Source of the DNA: Paenibacillus_Z sp042653205
GTDB taxonomy: Bacteria; Bacillota; Bacilli; Paenibacillales; Paenibacillaceae
DNA: 64,000 bases
Assembly (NCBI RefSeq): GCF_042653205.1
Contig: NZ_JBHSHY010000001.1
Location: 124,001-188,000, forward strand
Direction of reading: 5' to 3'
The position numbers were made by a program, and so were the translations under genes. This document shows, piece by piece, positions 17,062 through 24,729 of the stretch; positions within the stretch are counted from its first letter, which is position 1; the number at the start of each line of letters is the position of its first letter. The notes below the pieces were generated by a model. The model saw nothing but the letters and a program-made list of their open reading frames with translations, had not been told where the DNA came from and did not search any database.

Positions 17062-18048
17062 ATGGAACGGGAATTGGCCTTGGAAGTGGTTCGCGTAACG
17101 GAATTGGCAGCGCTGGAATCGGCGCCGTGGATCGGCAGAGGCGATAAAATGAGCGCGGACGACGCCGCCACGACGGCGATGCGGACGATGTTCGATTCCG
17201 TCTCCATGCGCGGCACCGTCGTCATCGGCGAAGGGGAAATGGACGAAGCGCCGATGCTGTACATCGGCGAGCGATTGGGGAACGGCGAAGGTCCGGAGGT
17301 CGACGTCGCGGTCGATCCGCTCGAGGGCACGAACCTCGTGGCGAGAGGCTTGAACAATGCCCTCGCCGTCGTCGCGATCGCGAACAAGGGTCAGCTGCTG
17401 CACGCGCCGGACATGTACATGGAGAAACTCGCGGTCGGCCCCGCGCTCGCCGGCAAGCTGCGCCTGCTCGATCCCGTCGAGGTTACGCTGGCGAAGGCCG
17501 CCGACGTCCTCGGCAAGCCGGTCTCCGATCTGAACGTCATGATTCTCGACCGGGAACGGCACGCGCCGATCATCGAGACGATGCGCGGGCTCGGCGTGCG
17601 GATCTCGTTGCTGTCGGACGGCGACGTCGCCGGCGCCATCGCCCCGGCCTTCCCGGAGACGGGCATCGACCTGTACCTCGGCTCGGGCGGCGCCCCGGAA
17701 GGCGTGCTGGCCGCCGCGGCGCTGAAAGCGCTCGGGGGCGAGATTCAAGGGCGCCTGCTGCCGGAAAATCCGGAGCAGTACGAGCGCGCCGTCGCGATGG
17801 GGCTCGCCGATCCCGACCGCGTGCTGGCGATGGAGGACCTGGTCGGCACGGACGATGTCATCTTCGCGGCCACCGGCGTGACGCACGGCGAATTTCTAGA
17901 AGGCGTGCGTTATCTGCCGAACCAGCGGGCCGAGACCCACTCCATCGTGATGCGCGCCAATACGGGCACGGTCCGGTTCATCAAGACGATCCACTATTTA
18001 CCGAATAAAACGATCCGCCGCGAAGAGTCGGCGCAGCTTACGGGCTGA
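17062..18048 (+). CDS. glpX: Class II fructose-1,6-bisphosphatase
   Basis: A 328-residue GlpX-type enzyme that removes the 1-phosphate of fructose 1,6-bisphosphate in gluconeogenesis, using Mg or Mn. The metal and substrate signatures are clear: VVIGEGEMDEAPML (residues 53-66), VDPLEGTNLVARG (84-96) and LGSGGAPEGVLAA. The N-terminus matches the family from MERELALEVVRVTELAA on, with GAAAGGAGAGGG before it. No classical terminator follows; instead there are two 20-bp direct repeats, each able to form a small hairpin. Confidence 0.95.
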   Translation: MERELALEVVRVTELAALESAPWIGRGDKMSADDAATTAMRTMFDSVSMRGTVVIGEGEMDEAPMLYIGERLGNGEGPEVDVAVDPLEGTNLVARGLNNALAVVAIANKGQLLHAPDMYMEKLAVGPALAGKLRLLDPVEVTLAKAADVLGKPVSDLNVMILDRERHAPIIETMRGLGVRISLLSDGDVAGAIAPAFPETGIDLYLGSGGAPEGVLAAAALKALGGEIQGRLLPENPEQYERAVAMGLADPDRVLAMEDLVGTDDVIFAATGVTHGEFLEGVRYLPNQRAETHSIVMRANTGTVRFIKTIHYLPNKTIRREESAQLTG

Positions 18049-18121
18049 ACGCGGATCGCCTGAACCGGTGCGGACGTGCATGAAATCCGTGGCGGAGCGG
18101 AAAGATAATTGCGATATCGTC

Positions 18122-18164
18122 CGCCCACCCGAGCCGGGTTCGGACGCCCACCCGAGCCGGGTTC
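18122..18164 (+). repeat. Two direct copies of a 20-bp GC-rich repeat
   Basis: CGCCCACCCGAGCCGGGTTC occurs at 18122-18141 and 18145-18164 (period 23). Each copy holds the small hairpin ACCCG-AGC-CGGGT. They lie between glpX and the leader region of the exporter operon and could slow or end glpX transcription. Confidence 0.8.
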
Positions 18165-18221
18165 AGATGAATAAGGGACGAGTCTCTAATAATAGAAAGT
18201 TCAGAAAATTTGAATAAATAA

Positions 18222-18251
18222 CTGGCGCATTGCCCGCGGCTGTGGTACAGT
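18222..18251 (+). promoter_or_regulatory. Probable upstream promoter of the exporter leader region
   Basis: TGGTACAGT (18244-18252) fits an extended -10 element; the -35 region is poor. A transcript from here would carry the first leader module, starting a few bases before the strong AAAGGAGG at 18263. Confidence 0.4.
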
Positions 18252-18262
18252 GTGTGTACACG

Positions 18263-18329
18263 AAAGGAGGTGGTCAACATTTCTAGTTCCATGTTGATCG
18301 CGTCCCTTACCCGGTCCGCTCGGATCTAG
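18263..18329 (+). promoter_or_regulatory. First leader module: strong Shine-Dalgarno and possible short leader peptide
   Basis: AAAGGAGG (18263-18270) is followed after 8 bases by ATT TCT AGT TCC ATG..., open to TAG at 18329. If ATT starts translation the peptide is 16 residues (SSSMLIASLTRSARI after the first); from the ATG it is 12 but then too far from the ribosome site. GGTCAACAT can pair with ATGTTGATC around the start region, and CGGATCTAGATCCG around the stop is a perfect palindrome. A second candidate start is ATG 18349 with CGGAGG before it. The non-AUG start makes this leader uncertain. Confidence 0.45.
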
Positions 18330-18409
18330 ATCCGGACGGAGGCGCGGGATGCGGATCGATGCAGTACAAATAGCGCCTCGGGTACCCGTCGTTTTCGGAC
18401 GACACGGAG

Positions 18410-18457
18410 GACCGCCGCGTTTGGCTCAGGCCGGGCGCAGGCGGTCTTCTTGTTGTT
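18410..18457 (+). terminator. First attenuator-type terminator
   Basis: GACCGCC (18410-18416) pairs with GGCGGTC (18440-18446), extended inside by GCG/CGC, and is followed by TTCTTGTTGTT. It lies about 80 bases after the first leader frame, with no ordinary gene before it. Confidence 0.6.
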
Positions 18458-18528
18458 CCGGCCCCGCTATGCGGCGCTCTCCGCGAGGGGAGATTTACAA
18501 GAAGTTCAAGGAAATTTCAAATTGCCCA

Positions 18529-18558
18529 TTGACAGTGCTCGCGCATCGATGGTAAATT
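18529..18558 (+). promoter_or_regulatory. Sigma-A promoter of the second leader
   Basis: A perfect TTGACA (18529-18534), an 18-base spacer and TAAATT with an upstream TG (TGGTAAATT, extended -10). The predicted start of the transcript, near 18565, is about 35 bases before the second leader ATG. Confidence 0.75.
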
Positions 18559-18598
18559 GTCACATATACTTTGAGGAACGGAAAGGAGGGTTACGACT

Positions 18599-18685
18599 AT
18601 GCGGTACGATCGATTGGTTTTAATTACGCTGCCGGCTGCCGGCGGCGTCCGCAATCGCATAGGACGTAACCCTCGCGCGGTCTGA
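18599..18685 (+). CDS. Leader peptide of the bmrCD-like exporter operon
   Basis: A 28-codon frame beginning MRYDRLVLITLPAAGG and continuing VRNRIGRNPRAV, with a near-perfect GAAAGGAGGG site 8 bases upstream. It lies between a strong promoter and an intrinsic terminator. The bases holding the ribosome site and start codon (18586-18603) can pair with codons 20-26 (18656-18674) in two blocks of 10 and 7 bp. In B. subtilis the bmrB leader controls bmrCD by antibiotic-sensitive attenuation; this frame stands in the same place but I cannot claim sequence homology. The Arg-Asn-Arg triplet resembles +X(+) motifs at which macrolide-bound ribosomes stall. Confidence 0.75.
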   Translation: MRYDRLVLITLPAAGGVRNRIGRNPRAV

Positions 18686-18728
18686 CCGCGGCAGGACGGA
18701 GAACGCGTTTTCCCCGTCTGCCCATCGG

Positions 18729-18768
18729 AAGGCGCACGGTTGCGGCGACGTAATCGTGCGCCTTTTTT
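18729..18768 (+). terminator. Second attenuator terminator upstream of bmrC
   Basis: AAGGCGCACG (18729-18738) pairs with CGTGCGCCTT (18755-18764) over 10 bp and ends in TTTTTT. An alternative hairpin just before it (GGCAG.ACGG with CCGT.CTGCC, 18691-18723) could take part in a switch. It lies 43 bases after the leader stop and 124 before bmrC. Confidence 0.85.
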
Positions 18769-18891
18769 GCGCGCTCGGCAGGGAATTCGCGGCTATCGGT
18801 CCGCGAATGCCCGAACACCGGGGCTCAGGCGTATCGCTTACGGCGGTACGTCTTTTTTGTTCTTCAAATCGAGAGAAAGGTTGTGGATGGC

Positions 18892-20640
18892 GTGTTTACC
18901 GTACTGAAGAAGTTAAGCTGGTTTTTCAAAATGCGCTGGAGGCGCTATGCGATCGCGACCGTGCTGCTGACGATCGTCGGCATCATGGACGTACTGCCGC
19001 CCAAGCTGATCGGAACGGCGGTCGACGGCATCCAGCAGGGGACGATGACCCCGGGCAAGCTGGCGGAGCTCGTGGCATTCTGGGGGGGTCTCACCGTCGT
19101 CGGCTATCTCATCACGTGTGTCTGGTGGTCGCTGCTCTTCGGCTCGTCCTTCGTGCTGGAGCGCACGCTGCGTTCGCGGCTCATGCGCCATTTCATGCGG
19201 ATGACGCCGGCGTTCTACGAGCGCAACCGGACGGGCGACCTGATGGCGCGGGCGACGAACGACCTCGGCGCGGTGTCGCAGACGGCGGGCTTCGGCATCT
19301 TGACGCTGATCGATTCCACGCTCTTCATGCTGACGATTCTCGTCATGATGGCCGGCGTGATCAGCTGGAAGCTAACGCTCGCGGCGCTGCTGCCGCTGCC
19401 GCTCATGGCGCTCATCATGCAGCATTTCGGCAAGAAGATTCACGAACGGTTCACGGAGCAGCAGGACGCATTTGGCAATCTGAACGACCAGGTGCTCGAA
19501 TCTGTATCCGGCGTGCGGGTCATCCGGGCGTTCGTGCAGGAAGGGGCTGACCGGCAGCGGTTCAGCGCGATGACGGACGACGTGTTCCGCAAGAACATCG
19601 CCGTCGCCAAGATCGACGCGCTCTTCGAGCCGACGGTCAAAATTTTGGTCGGGATCAGTTATTTGATCGGCCTTTGCTACGGCGGGGTGCTCGTGTTCCG
19701 GAGCGAAATCTCGCTCGGCGAGCTCGTCTCGTTCAATATGTTCCTCGGGATGCTCATCTGGCCGATGTTCGCGATCGGCGAGCTGATCAACATCATGCAG
19801 CGGGGCAACGCGTCGCTCGACCGCATCAACGAAACGCTCGGGGTGAAGCCGGACGTGCAGGATGCCGAACGGACCGTGCCGGTGCAGGTGCCGGAATCGC
19901 TTGAATTCAAAGGCGTGACGTTCCGCTATCCGTCCTCGACGATCGACAACCTGGTCGACATCTCCTTTACGCTGAAGCGCGGCCAGACGCTCGGCATCGT
20001 CGGGCGGACGGGAAGCGGCAAGACGACGCTTCTCAAGCAGCTGCTCCGCGAATACCCGCTCGGTCAAGGCCAATTGACGGCCGGCGGCGTTCCGCTCGGA
20101 GAAATCGCCTTGCGCGAGGTCCGCAGCTGGATCGGCTACGTACCGCAGCAGCCGATTCTGTTCAGCAAGACGATTCGCGAGAACATCGGCTACGGCATCG
20201 AAGGCGAGATGAGCGAGGAGCTGCTGGGCAAGGCGCTGGACCTGGCCGCGTTCCGCAAGGACGTCACGTTCCTGCCTGACGGCCTCGAGACGCTGGTCGG
20301 CGAGAAGGGCGTCGCCCTCTCCGGCGGGCAGAAGCAGCGCGTCAGCATCGCCCGCGCCGTCATCGCGAATCCGGAAATCCTCATGCTCGACGACGCCCTG
20401 TCCGCGGTAGACGCCAAGACGGAGACGGAGATTCTCCAGGGCATTCGCCGGGAACGCGCCGGCAAGACGACGCTCATCGCGACGCACCGGCTGTCCGCCG
20501 TGCAGCACGCGGACTGGATCATCGTCCTGGACGAAGGCCGGATCGTCGAAGAAGGCGTACACGAGCAGCTGCTCCAGAACAACGGCTGGTACAAGGAGCA
20601 ATATGACCGCCAGCAGCTCGCGACGGCGGTCGAAGCGTAG
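18892..20640 (+). CDS. bmrC: Heterodimeric multidrug ABC exporter subunit, BmrC (YheI)-like
   Basis: A 582-residue half-transporter: six membrane segments in residues 1-310, then an ATPase domain with Walker A GRTGSGKTT, canonical signature LSGGQKQRVSIARAV, and Walker B ILMLDDALSAVD in which Asp replaces the usual catalytic Glu. That substitution marks the degenerate half of a heterodimeric exporter such as BmrCD. The GTG at 18892 is chosen because the product then starts MFTVLKKLSWFFK, as I recall for YheI, and GAAAGG lies 11 bases upstream; GTG 18883 is possible. The partner follows 72 bp downstream. Two leader/attenuator modules precede it. Confidence 0.9.
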   Translation: MFTVLKKLSWFFKMRWRRYAIATVLLTIVGIMDVLPPKLIGTAVDGIQQGTMTPGKLAELVAFWGGLTVVGYLITCVWWSLLFGSSFVLERTLRSRLMRHFMRMTPAFYERNRTGDLMARATNDLGAVSQTAGFGILTLIDSTLFMLTILVMMAGVISWKLTLAALLPLPLMALIMQHFGKKIHERFTEQQDAFGNLNDQVLESVSGVRVIRAFVQEGADRQRFSAMTDDVFRKNIAVAKIDALFEPTVKILVGISYLIGLCYGGVLVFRSEISLGELVSFNMFLGMLIWPMFAIGELINIMQRGNASLDRINETLGVKPDVQDAERTVPVQVPESLEFKGVTFRYPSSTIDNLVDISFTLKRGQTLGIVGRTGSGKTTLLKQLLREYPLGQGQLTAGGVPLGEIALREVRSWIGYVPQQPILFSKTIRENIGYGIEGEMSEELLGKALDLAAFRKDVTFLPDGLETLVGEKGVALSGGQKQRVSIARAVIANPEILMLDDALSAVDAKTETEILQGIRRERAGKTTLIATHRLSAVQHADWIIVLDEGRIVEEGVHEQLLQNNGWYKEQYDRQQLATAVEA

Positions 20641-20712
20641 GCGCTTCGATGCTCCCTCCCGGCATGTCACGGCAAGATCAGAACGAAGGAAGAAAAGAAG
20701 GTGGAACCTCCA

Positions 20713-22740
20713 ATGGGCAACAACGGCAAACGATTATTTCAATACGCCTGGCAGTTCAAGAAACCGATCCTGCTCGCGCTGCTGCTGCTCGCGCTGGCGA
20801 TCGCCGCGGAGCTGGTCGGCCCGTTCGTCGCGAAGCGGATGATCGATACGAATATCATGGGCATCGAGAAGCCGTGGTACGAAACCGCGAGCCAAGACGA
20901 ACCGTACGCGGTCGGCTACCAAGGCCGCGCTTTCAAGCGCGCCGGCCACTGGCAGGCCGGCGAAACGAAAGGCCGCGAGGTGCGCGTGCTGCAAACCGGC
21001 TTGACCTACTATTTCGTCGACGCTGCCGGCGTCCCCGATACCGGCAAACGGACCTTCGCGGACGGTGCGCTGACGGTCGAAGCGAGTGACGGGACCACGC
21101 AGCGGTTTCCGGCCGTGAAGCTGACCCGCGGCGAGATCTACGGTTTCTACAAGCCTGAGTTCCCGAGCATCTTCAAGCTCGCGGCGTTCTACGTCGGGCT
21201 GCTGCTCGTCGGCGCGGCGCTGGCTTACGGCCAGCGGTATTTGCTCCAGGTATCGGCGAACCGGATCGTGCGCAAGATGCGCAACGACGTCTTCGGGCAC
21301 ATCCAGGAGCTGCCGGTGCAGTACTTCGACAACCTCCCGGCGGGCAAGGTCGTCGCGCGGGTGACGAACGATACGGAAGCAATCCGCGAATTGTACGTGT
21401 CCGTGCTGGCGAATTTCTTCTCCGGCGCGATCTACATGGTCGCTATCGTTGGCGCGCTGTTCATCCTAGATGAGACGCTCGCGCTGATCGCGCTGCCGAT
21501 GCTGCCGATCCTGTACCTGTGGATCGTCGTCTACCGCAAGTTCGCGTCGCGGTACAACCACGTCATCCGTTCCCGCCTGAGCGACATCAACGGCATGATC
21601 AACGAATCAATCCAAGGCATGCCGATCATCCAGGCGTTCCGCCGCGAGAACGAGACGATGGCGGAATTCCGCGAGATGAACGACGATTACTTCAATTACC
21701 AGAACAAGCTGCTGACGCTCAACTCCTTGACGAGCCACAACCTTGTGAACGTGTTCCGGAACGTGATCTTCCTGCTCGTCATTTGGCTGTTCGCCGGCGG
21801 GTCGCTCTCTTCGGCTGTAACGATCGGCGTCCTCTACGCCTTCATCGATTATATGAACCGGATGATGCAGCCGATCGTCGGCATCGTCAACCAGCTGTCC
21901 AACCTGGAGGTCGCGCGGGTGTCGGCGGAGCGCGTGTTCGCGCTGCTCGACGAGCCGGGCGTCCCGGTCTCGGAAGAGCGGATGCCGCGGTACAAGGGCA
22001 ACGTCGGCTTCCATGACGTATCCTTCGGCTACAAGCCGGGCGAGGATGTATTGAAGAACATCAGCTTCGAGGCGAAGCAGGGCGAGACGGTCGCGCTCGT
22101 CGGCCATACCGGCTCGGGGAAAAGCTCGATTTTGAACCTGCTCTTCCGGTTCTACGATGTGGAGCGCGGCACAATCACGATCGACGGCGCGGACGCACGG
22201 GGGCTCTCGAAGCAGCAGCTCCGCGAGCATATGGGCATCGTGCTGCAGGATCCGTTCCTGTTTACGGGGACGATCGCCTCGAACGTCAGCCTGGACGATC
22301 CCGCGATTACGCGGGAGAAGGTCGAGCAGGCGCTTCGCGACGTCGGCGCGTACGACATGTTCATGCAGCTGCCGAACGGCCTGGATGAACCGGTCATCGA
22401 GAAAGGCAGCACACTGTCGGCGGGGCAGCGCCAGCTCATCTCGTTCGCGCGGGCGCTCGCGTTCGACCCCGCGATACTGATTCTGGACGAGGCGACGGCA
22501 AGCATCGATACCGAGACCGAGGCCATCATCCAGCGGGCGCTCGACGTGCTGAAGCGCGGGCGTACGACGTTCGTCATCGCGCACCGGCTGTCGACGATCC
22601 GCGCGGCGGACCAGATTCTCGTGCTCGACCGCGGCCGCATCGTGGAGCGCGGCAATCACGACGAGCTGATGGCGTTCGGCGGCAAGTACCGCGCGATGTA
22701 TGAGCTGCAGCAAGGCGCGGCGGTCGCCGTCAGCGCATAG
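20713..22740 (+). CDS. bmrD: Heterodimeric multidrug ABC exporter subunit, BmrD (YheH)-like
   Basis: A 675-residue half-transporter. After the first membrane segment there is a large insert (about residues 45-150, including KPWYETASQDEPYAVGYQG) that would lie outside, a known feature of BmrD. The ATPase domain has Walker A GHTGSGKSS, Walker B ILILDEATASID with the catalytic Glu, and a variant signature LSAGQRQL. Combined with the BmrC-like partner this gives one working and one degenerate ATP site. AAGGTGG lies 8 bases before ATG 20713; a GTG 12 bases earlier is less likely. It is followed by an intrinsic terminator. Confidence 0.9.
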   Translation: MGNNGKRLFQYAWQFKKPILLALLLLALAIAAELVGPFVAKRMIDTNIMGIEKPWYETASQDEPYAVGYQGRAFKRAGHWQAGETKGREVRVLQTGLTYYFVDAAGVPDTGKRTFADGALTVEASDGTTQRFPAVKLTRGEIYGFYKPEFPSIFKLAAFYVGLLLVGAALAYGQRYLLQVSANRIVRKMRNDVFGHIQELPVQYFDNLPAGKVVARVTNDTEAIRELYVSVLANFFSGAIYMVAIVGALFILDETLALIALPMLPILYLWIVVYRKFASRYNHVIRSRLSDINGMINESIQGMPIIQAFRRENETMAEFREMNDDYFNYQNKLLTLNSLTSHNLVNVFRNVIFLLVIWLFAGGSLSSAVTIGVLYAFIDYMNRMMQPIVGIVNQLSNLEVARVSAERVFALLDEPGVPVSEERMPRYKGNVGFHDVSFGYKPGEDVLKNISFEAKQGETVALVGHTGSGKSSILNLLFRFYDVERGTITIDGADARGLSKQQLREHMGIVLQDPFLFTGTIASNVSLDDPAITREKVEQALRDVGAYDMFMQLPNGLDEPVIEKGSTLSAGQRQLISFARALAFDPAILILDEATASIDTETEAIIQRALDVLKRGRTTFVIAHRLSTIRAADQILVLDRGRIVERGNHDELMAFGGKYRAMYELQQGAAVAVSA

Positions 22741-22963
22741 GCCGGTCCGTCCGCCAGGCGGCAGCTCGGCCGCGCGCCGGTCGGACCCGCCAGGCAGCCG
22801 CTCGGCCGCTGACGCCCGATGCGGCAGGCGCGATCCTACGGCGTAGGCGCGTTCTCGCCTTCCGCGCGATGGCGACGCGTGTCCGCGCGAATCGCCGCGG
22901 TGCTGTGCGAGTCCGTCGGGAGCGCCACGCGAGATCGGCGCCAAGCGCAATTTCCAATTCGCG

Positions 22964-22999
22964 AAAGCCGCATGCCTGCGAACGGCATGCGGCTTTTTT
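22964..22999 (+). terminator. Intrinsic terminator of the exporter operon
   Basis: AAAGCCGCATGCC pairs with GGCATGCGGCTTT around a seven-base loop and ends in TTTTTT. Between bmrD and this hairpin (22741-22963) I see only imperfect GC-rich repeats (CGCCAGGC...GCTCGGCCGC twice) and no gene. Confidence 0.9.
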
Positions 23000-23154
23000 A
23001 CGCGCGCGCACCGTATTGGGGGGGCTATACCGTAACTGGCTGTCCGCATATTCGAGGGCAGCAGGGGAGGATTTCCGAGGGAAATCATCGAGAATAACGC
23101 GCTTCCTGCAACCTTGATGCCGACGACAGCGTCAGTTGCTGCGAGGTGATGGTC

Positions 23155-23526
23155 ATGAAAATATTTACATTATTGGCGGCCGCATGCGCGAGTCTTGCGC
23201 AGGCGACAGGCTGCAGCAATGACGGGCCGGATACCCCGGGCACGACGATCTCGTCTTCCGCTTCATGGGCTTACGCGTTCGTCGTCCATGACGGCGTCGT
23301 CTATGCGACGACCGATGCGCCGGTCACCGGCGTCGGGCGGGAGATCGGCGCCGTCACGACGTATTCCGACGACGAAGGAACGTACGAAGGCAATTTCTCC
23401 AACCGTTACCCCGCCGGCACCAAGTATTATGTCGTCCCGGGCGTCGATCCCGCGGTCTCCATCGCGGTCGCGACCGACGGCGGGTACGTGCGGGCGGACG
23501 CTGCAGGCAAGTACGGCGCCAAGTAA
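23155..23526 (+). CDS. Small exported protein, possible lipoprotein, function unknown
   Basis: A 123-residue product with an N-terminal hydrophobic segment (KIFTLLAAACASLAQATGC). The Cys after ATG could be a lipobox cysteine, but Ala at -3 is poor, so lipidation is uncertain. The mature part has VVHDGVVYATTDAPV and YPAGTKYYVVPGVDPAVSIAVATDGGYVRA, alternating beta-like stretches as in small wall-associated proteins. GCGAGGTG lies 8 bases before ATG 23155. I do not recognise the family. It stands alone between the exporter terminator and the next promoter. Confidence 0.65.
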   Translation: MKIFTLLAAACASLAQATGCSNDGPDTPGTTISSSASWAYAFVVHDGVVYATTDAPVTGVGREIGAVTTYSDDEGTYEGNFSNRYPAGTKYYVVPGVDPAVSIAVATDGGYVRADAAGKYGAK

Positions 23527-23697
23527 CGGGGCGGCAGTGCGGATCCACCCATCTCGCTGTCTCCGCCCGCGCCTGTACCGCATCGCAGCTGCAACGGAAG
23601 GAATTCGTTGCAATCGCCTTTATTAATGTAGGAATCGCGAATCGGCAGCGAGGTTCGCGTTCCCTCCATGTCCGCATTTGTCGGATCAGCTCGGAGA

Positions 23698-23727
23698 TTG
23701 ACAATTCTTCCGCCTATCGCTTACTGT
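23698..23727 (+). promoter_or_regulatory. Probable promoter of the ATP-grasp/DUF350/K+ channel operon
   Basis: A perfect TTGACA (23698-23703), an 18-base spacer and TACTGT (23722-23727). It is 44 bases before the first gene of the operon. Confidence 0.5.
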
Positions 23728-23770
23728 GTAAAATCTGGTAGAGACTCCAAATTCGAGAGGATGGCAAGAA

Positions 23771-23989
23771 GTGGAACACGGAATCGGCGTCATATTATTC
23801 GTGAAGGAAGCGGAAGGCGGCCTGACGAGCGTCGACGAACGGGAATGGACCCCGGCGATGGTCGCCTCGCTCGAGCACGTCAACTATATTACGGTCGGCG
23901 GACGCGAATACGAGACACTGGAAGGCCGTATGAATCTGGATAGCGGCAAATTGGAAATCCTCGTCGTTCCGATGCGGAACGACGGATGA
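23771..23989 (+). CDS. Small conserved-looking protein at the head of the ATP-grasp operon
   Basis: A 72-residue soluble protein from a GTG start with GAGAGG ten bases upstream. It has no membrane segment and reads VILFVKEAEGGLTSVDEREWTP, then ITVGGREYETLEGRMNLDSGKLEILVVP, a likely small beta-rich fold. An ATG that may start the next gene overlaps its stop by 4 bp, placing it in the operon. I do not recognise a family. Confidence 0.6.
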   Translation: MEHGIGVILFVKEAEGGLTSVDEREWTPAMVASLEHVNYITVGGREYETLEGRMNLDSGKLEILVVPMRNDG

Positions 23990-24012
23990 CGCAGCGAAAG
24001 GGGGACCCTCGA

Positions 24013-24729
24013 TTGACACGACACGAACAGCCGCATGAGACGATCAGAAGCAAGCTGTTTACGAAGGAAGGCAAGCCGCTGCGGGTGCTCTCGACGTCGC
24101 TTGGCCTCGCCCTGCTGGCCAGCGTCGCGTTCGGCGCGGTGACGTTCGCGGCGGACGGCACGGCGGCGGCGCCCGAGCAGCCGAAGCTGGTCGAGTACTC
24201 GACGGAGGCCGTGAAAGCGTATTTCGATCCCGCGGTCGACTGGAACCTTCCGATGCTCGTCGAGGACGACGATAACGGGCAGGCCCAGCCGCCCGCCGAA
24301 CCTCTCGGTGGAGGCGGCGCGGGATCGGCCGGCACAAGCGGCTCCGGCGGCGAGACGATCGTCATCAACAATGGTTCGTCCTCCAGCTTCGGCTGGGACG
24401 ATCTGCTCCTCTATCATTTGCTGTTCAATAACGGCGGCTCGTATTCGACGTCATCGTGGTCGAGATCGCATACGACGTACTACGCGGGCACGAGCGCGCC
24501 GTACAAAGCCAAGCGCTACACGGGCGACAGCTTCCAGAACAAGCCCGTCGTCGGCTCGGCCGTCCGTCCGAAGACGACGACGGGGTCGGGCACGGTCACG
24601 CGCCGTTCTTCGTCCTCGAAGCCCGGCGGCATCGGCGGCACCTCGAGCGTCATCAGCGGATCGAAGTCGAGCTCCGGCTCGTCGAGCCATAGCAGCGGCT
24701 CCCGTTCGTCGGGAGGCTTCGGCGGATGA
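24013..24729 (+). CDS. Exported Ser/Gly-rich protein of the ATP-grasp operon
   Basis: A 238-residue protein with one hydrophobic segment (VLSTSLGLALLASVAFGAVTF, about residues 24-44), a short acidic and Pro-rich part, a central stretch SFGWDDLLLYHLLFNNGGSY and a long Ser/Gly/Thr-rich tail ending SSGGFGG. Such a tail is seen in DUF1190 (YgiB/YjfM) proteins that accompany YjfC-type ATP-grasp ligases in enterobacteria, so it may be the equivalent here. TTG 24013 has AAAGGGGG nine bases upstream; ATG 23986, overlapping the previous stop, is the alternative. Its stop overlaps the ligase start by 4 bp. Confidence 0.7.
   Translation: MTRHEQPHETIRSKLFTKEGKPLRVLSTSLGLALLASVAFGAVTFAADGTAAAPEQPKLVEYSTEAVKAYFDPAVDWNLPMLVEDDDNGQAQPPAEPLGGGGAGSAGTSGSGGETIVINNGSSSSFGWDDLLLYHLLFNNGGSYSTSSWSRSHTTYYAGTSAPYKAKRYTGDSFQNKPVVGSAVRPKTTTGSGTVTRRSSSSKPGGIGGTSSVISGSKSSSGSSSHSSGSRSSGGFGG

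Noticed and set aside
18381..18410. T-box or other known riboswitch in the first leader module
   Set aside because: GGTACC occurs, but the T-box core (TGGNACCGCG-type) and specifier architecture are absent, and the downstream genes are exporters.
18349..18555. 68-codon frame between the two attenuators as an ordinary gene
   Set aside because: It has a good ribosome site but runs through the first terminator and into the second promoter, with low-complexity Arg-rich content. At most its first codons may act as a leader.
22741..23097. Small Arg-rich open frames after bmrD
   Set aside because: They overlap the bmrD terminator and have no ribosome site or family features.
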